Shown: positions 4,715 through 5,855 of the stretch, piece after piece | How the letters are laid out: every line of letters starts with the position of its first letter | How positions within the stretch are numbered: the first letter of the stretch is position 1 | DNA from: Bacillota bacterium | GTDB lineage: Bacteria > Bacillota > Clostridia > Christensenellales > CAG-138 | Assembly: GCA_023458355.1 (NCBI GenBank) | Contig: JAEWZS010000187.1 | Coordinates: forward strand, 1-5,855 | DNA: 5,855 nucleotides | Direction of reading: 5' to 3' | The notes under the pieces: generated by a model | Databases searched by the model: none | Told to the model about the DNA's origin: nothing | What the model saw: only the letters and a program-made list of their open reading frames with translations | Program-made: the position numbers and the translations under genes

Positions 4715-5855
4715 TTATTCCCCATACATCGGTGCATCGTCGAAATATCGCCAAGCGCCGCCTTCAAGGCGGTGGATTTCTTCGGCGGCAAGGAACCATT
4801 TTTCAACAGATTCTGTCTCCGGGTAGAATTCCAAAAACTCGGTGTCGACGAATGTGTAAAAGCGACTGATATCCGTACACATGCCAAATGTGGGAAGAAG
4901 CGCCGGAGCTATATGGAAGGAGTACGGCTTTCCCTCGCGTGTGCCGTTATAGGAAAAACCGGTGCGGTCGAGTGTCAGCTCGCCCTCTCCTACGATCTCG
5001 GAGGTCTTTTGATCCTTCAAATACTTGTACTTCATAAGCGTTCCGAGGCGAACGTGCTCGTGGAGCGAAAAGTTGGCTTCGCGTACCGCGTTATACATAT
5101 GTTTTCGCTGAAGCTCAAACCATGTCTGCGGAGTTGCAGGTATTACGCATGTATCGTTAAACGGCGTTAAGTCGTACTTATCGTTGAGCATTGCGCCGTT
5201 GCCGCAGTGCGTGCAAGAAATGCGGTCCCCTTCCCCCTTCATGGCAAGCTCGGTACCGCATTTGGGGCACCAGAACAATAGCGTATGGAGCTGCTGTGCG
5301 GTATTTCCCTTCGAGTCAAAGGAGGCTCTCTTAACCTTGTTCCACGCATAATCATCGTGGTAGAGCACCTTGTTAAGCGTTTTTTGAATCTCATCGGCAC
5401 TAAGAACACCGAGTTGCTCCGGCGTGAATAGCTCCTTAATGGTTACCTCCACTTTGCCCGGGCGCTCGTCGAGGGAAAACTTGGGGGTGGTGAGGTACCC
5501 GCCCGCAATGTTCATCATTAAAACAGGCACCTTAAAATGCTTTAAAAACTTGCCGCTTCCGATAGCGACGGGCTGGTTTGCACCCGAAATGGAGCTCATG
5601 CCCTCGGGAAACAAAATCACCCTGCCTCCTTTTTTAAGTATGCTTGACACCGCGCGGATGGTGTAAAGATCGGGCACGAAGTTCCGCTTTGGTATTGCCT
5701 GCATAAGCCTAAAGATAAACGCAAGATGCGAGCGGAAAAACTCGTTGTATCCGGCTACAAAGTTGAGTGTATGCGGGAAAAACGCCATGGTCGCATACAG
5801 GTAGTCATACCGTGAGGCGTGGTTGGATACGACGATGTACGGGCCTTTGTAATTT
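4715..5855 (-). CDS. PlsC-like acyltransferase with zinc ribbon and C-terminal beta-rich module, 5' partial
   Basis: The frame stays open to the right edge, so the N-terminus is missing; 379 residues are visible, counted from Asn1 at 5852-5854. The acyltransferase module carries NHASRYD (11-17), whose H12 and D17 form the HX4D catalytic motif of glycerolipid acyltransferases. AIPKRN (53-58) sits at the usual second block and LFPEGMSS (81-88) is the FPEG substrate-binding motif. A stretch around 106-116 (FKVPVLMMNIA) resembles the fourth block. A zinc ribbon follows with C196-P-K-C199 and C214-T-H-C217. The last 150 or so residues are beta-rich and Trp/Tyr/Phe-rich, with a possible PH-like shape (GEGELTLDRTGFSYNG, then an ISRFYTF strand). 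The family acylates lysophosphatidate or related lipids at the inner membrane face; the exact substrate is unknown. An ATG at 5786-5788 is not the start, because it would remove HX4D. The gene converges on the polyphosphate cassette, with no obvious functional link. Confidence 0.88.
   Translation of the reverse strand, partial: NYKGPYIVVSNHASRYDYLYATMAFFPHTLNFVAGYNEFFRSHLAFIFRLMQAIPKRNFVPDLYTIRAVSSILKKGGRVILFPEGMSSISGANQPVAIGSGKFLKHFKVPVLMMNIAGGYLTTPKFSLDERPGKVEVTIKELFTPEQLGVLSADEIQKTLNKVLYHDDYAWNKVKRASFDSKGNTAQQLHTLLFWCPKCGTELAMKGEGDRISCTHCGNGAMLNDKYDLTPFNDTCVIPATPQTWFELQRKHMYNAVREANFSLHEHVRLGTLMKYKYLKDQKTSEIVGEGELTLDRTGFSYNGTREGKPYSFHIAPALLPTFGMCTDISRFYTFVDTEFLEFYPETESVEKWFLAAEEIHRLEGGAWRYFDDAPMYGE
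5204..5269 (-). other. Zinc-ribbon coding segment within the acyltransferase
   Basis: Two CxxC knuckles (CPKC and CTHC, each followed by Gly) are separated by 14 residues, the spacing typical of a rubredoxin-like or zinc-ribbon fold. All four cysteines are intact. PlsC-type enzymes such as the Escherichia coli one lack this insert, so it marks a multidomain subfamily. It may be structural, joining the acyltransferase to the beta-rich tail, or may bind a partner. Confidence 0.75.

Noticed and set aside
4670..5170. A 166-codon plus-strand open frame opposite the acyltransferase gene.
   Set aside because: It has no ribosome binding site or recognisable domain and lies antisense to a frame with clear zinc-ribbon and PH-like segments.

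Overview
The window looks like part of a Bacillota (probably clostridial) chromosome. The reasons are the gene content, strong AGGAG/AGGAGG ribosome binding sites, a TTG start codon, sigma-A-type promoters and a roughly balanced base composition. CotH-like kinase, VTC-type polyphosphate polymerase and DUF4956 membrane protein genes are familiar neighbours in anaerobic Clostridia. The exact lineage cannot be fixed from this window. No RNA genes, CRISPR arrays, insertion sequences or attachment sites were seen.

Layout. Bases 1-133 hold no assignable gene. They carry a convincing extended -10 promoter (62-90) and a Shine-Dalgarno site that together launch a three-gene plus-strand cassette. (1) 134-3124 is a 996-residue membrane-anchored, extracytoplasmic protein with three tandem lamin-tail-like domains, a chitobiase-C-terminal-like beta domain and a C-terminal CotH kinase-like domain. 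(2) 3121-3816 overlaps it by four bases (ATGA) and encodes a minimal soluble VTC-domain protein, a likely polyphosphate polymerase. (3) 3904-4560 lies after an 87-base gap with a possible internal promoter and a hairpin, and encodes a DUF4956 integral membrane protein with a cytoplasmic C-terminal domain. A GC-rich hairpin at 4643-4669 ends the cassette.

On the minus strand, converging on that hairpin, 4715-5855 is a PlsC-like acyltransferase that runs off the right edge. It has the HX4D and FPEG motifs, a four-cysteine zinc ribbon and a beta-rich C-terminal module. It is probably unrelated to the cassette.

How the genes may work together (inference): the VTC protein would make polyphosphate at the inner membrane face. 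DUF4956 would be its membrane partner, possibly a conduit or anchor. The CotH-like protein outside would act on envelope or spore proteins. A speculative possibility is that exported polyphosphate supplies phosphate to an extracellular kinase-like domain where ATP is scarce. Notable oddities are a Cys in place of the usual second Asp in the CotH D-x-D-W-G motif, and an A10 tract in the CotH gene from which a one-base slip in either direction gives immediate termination.
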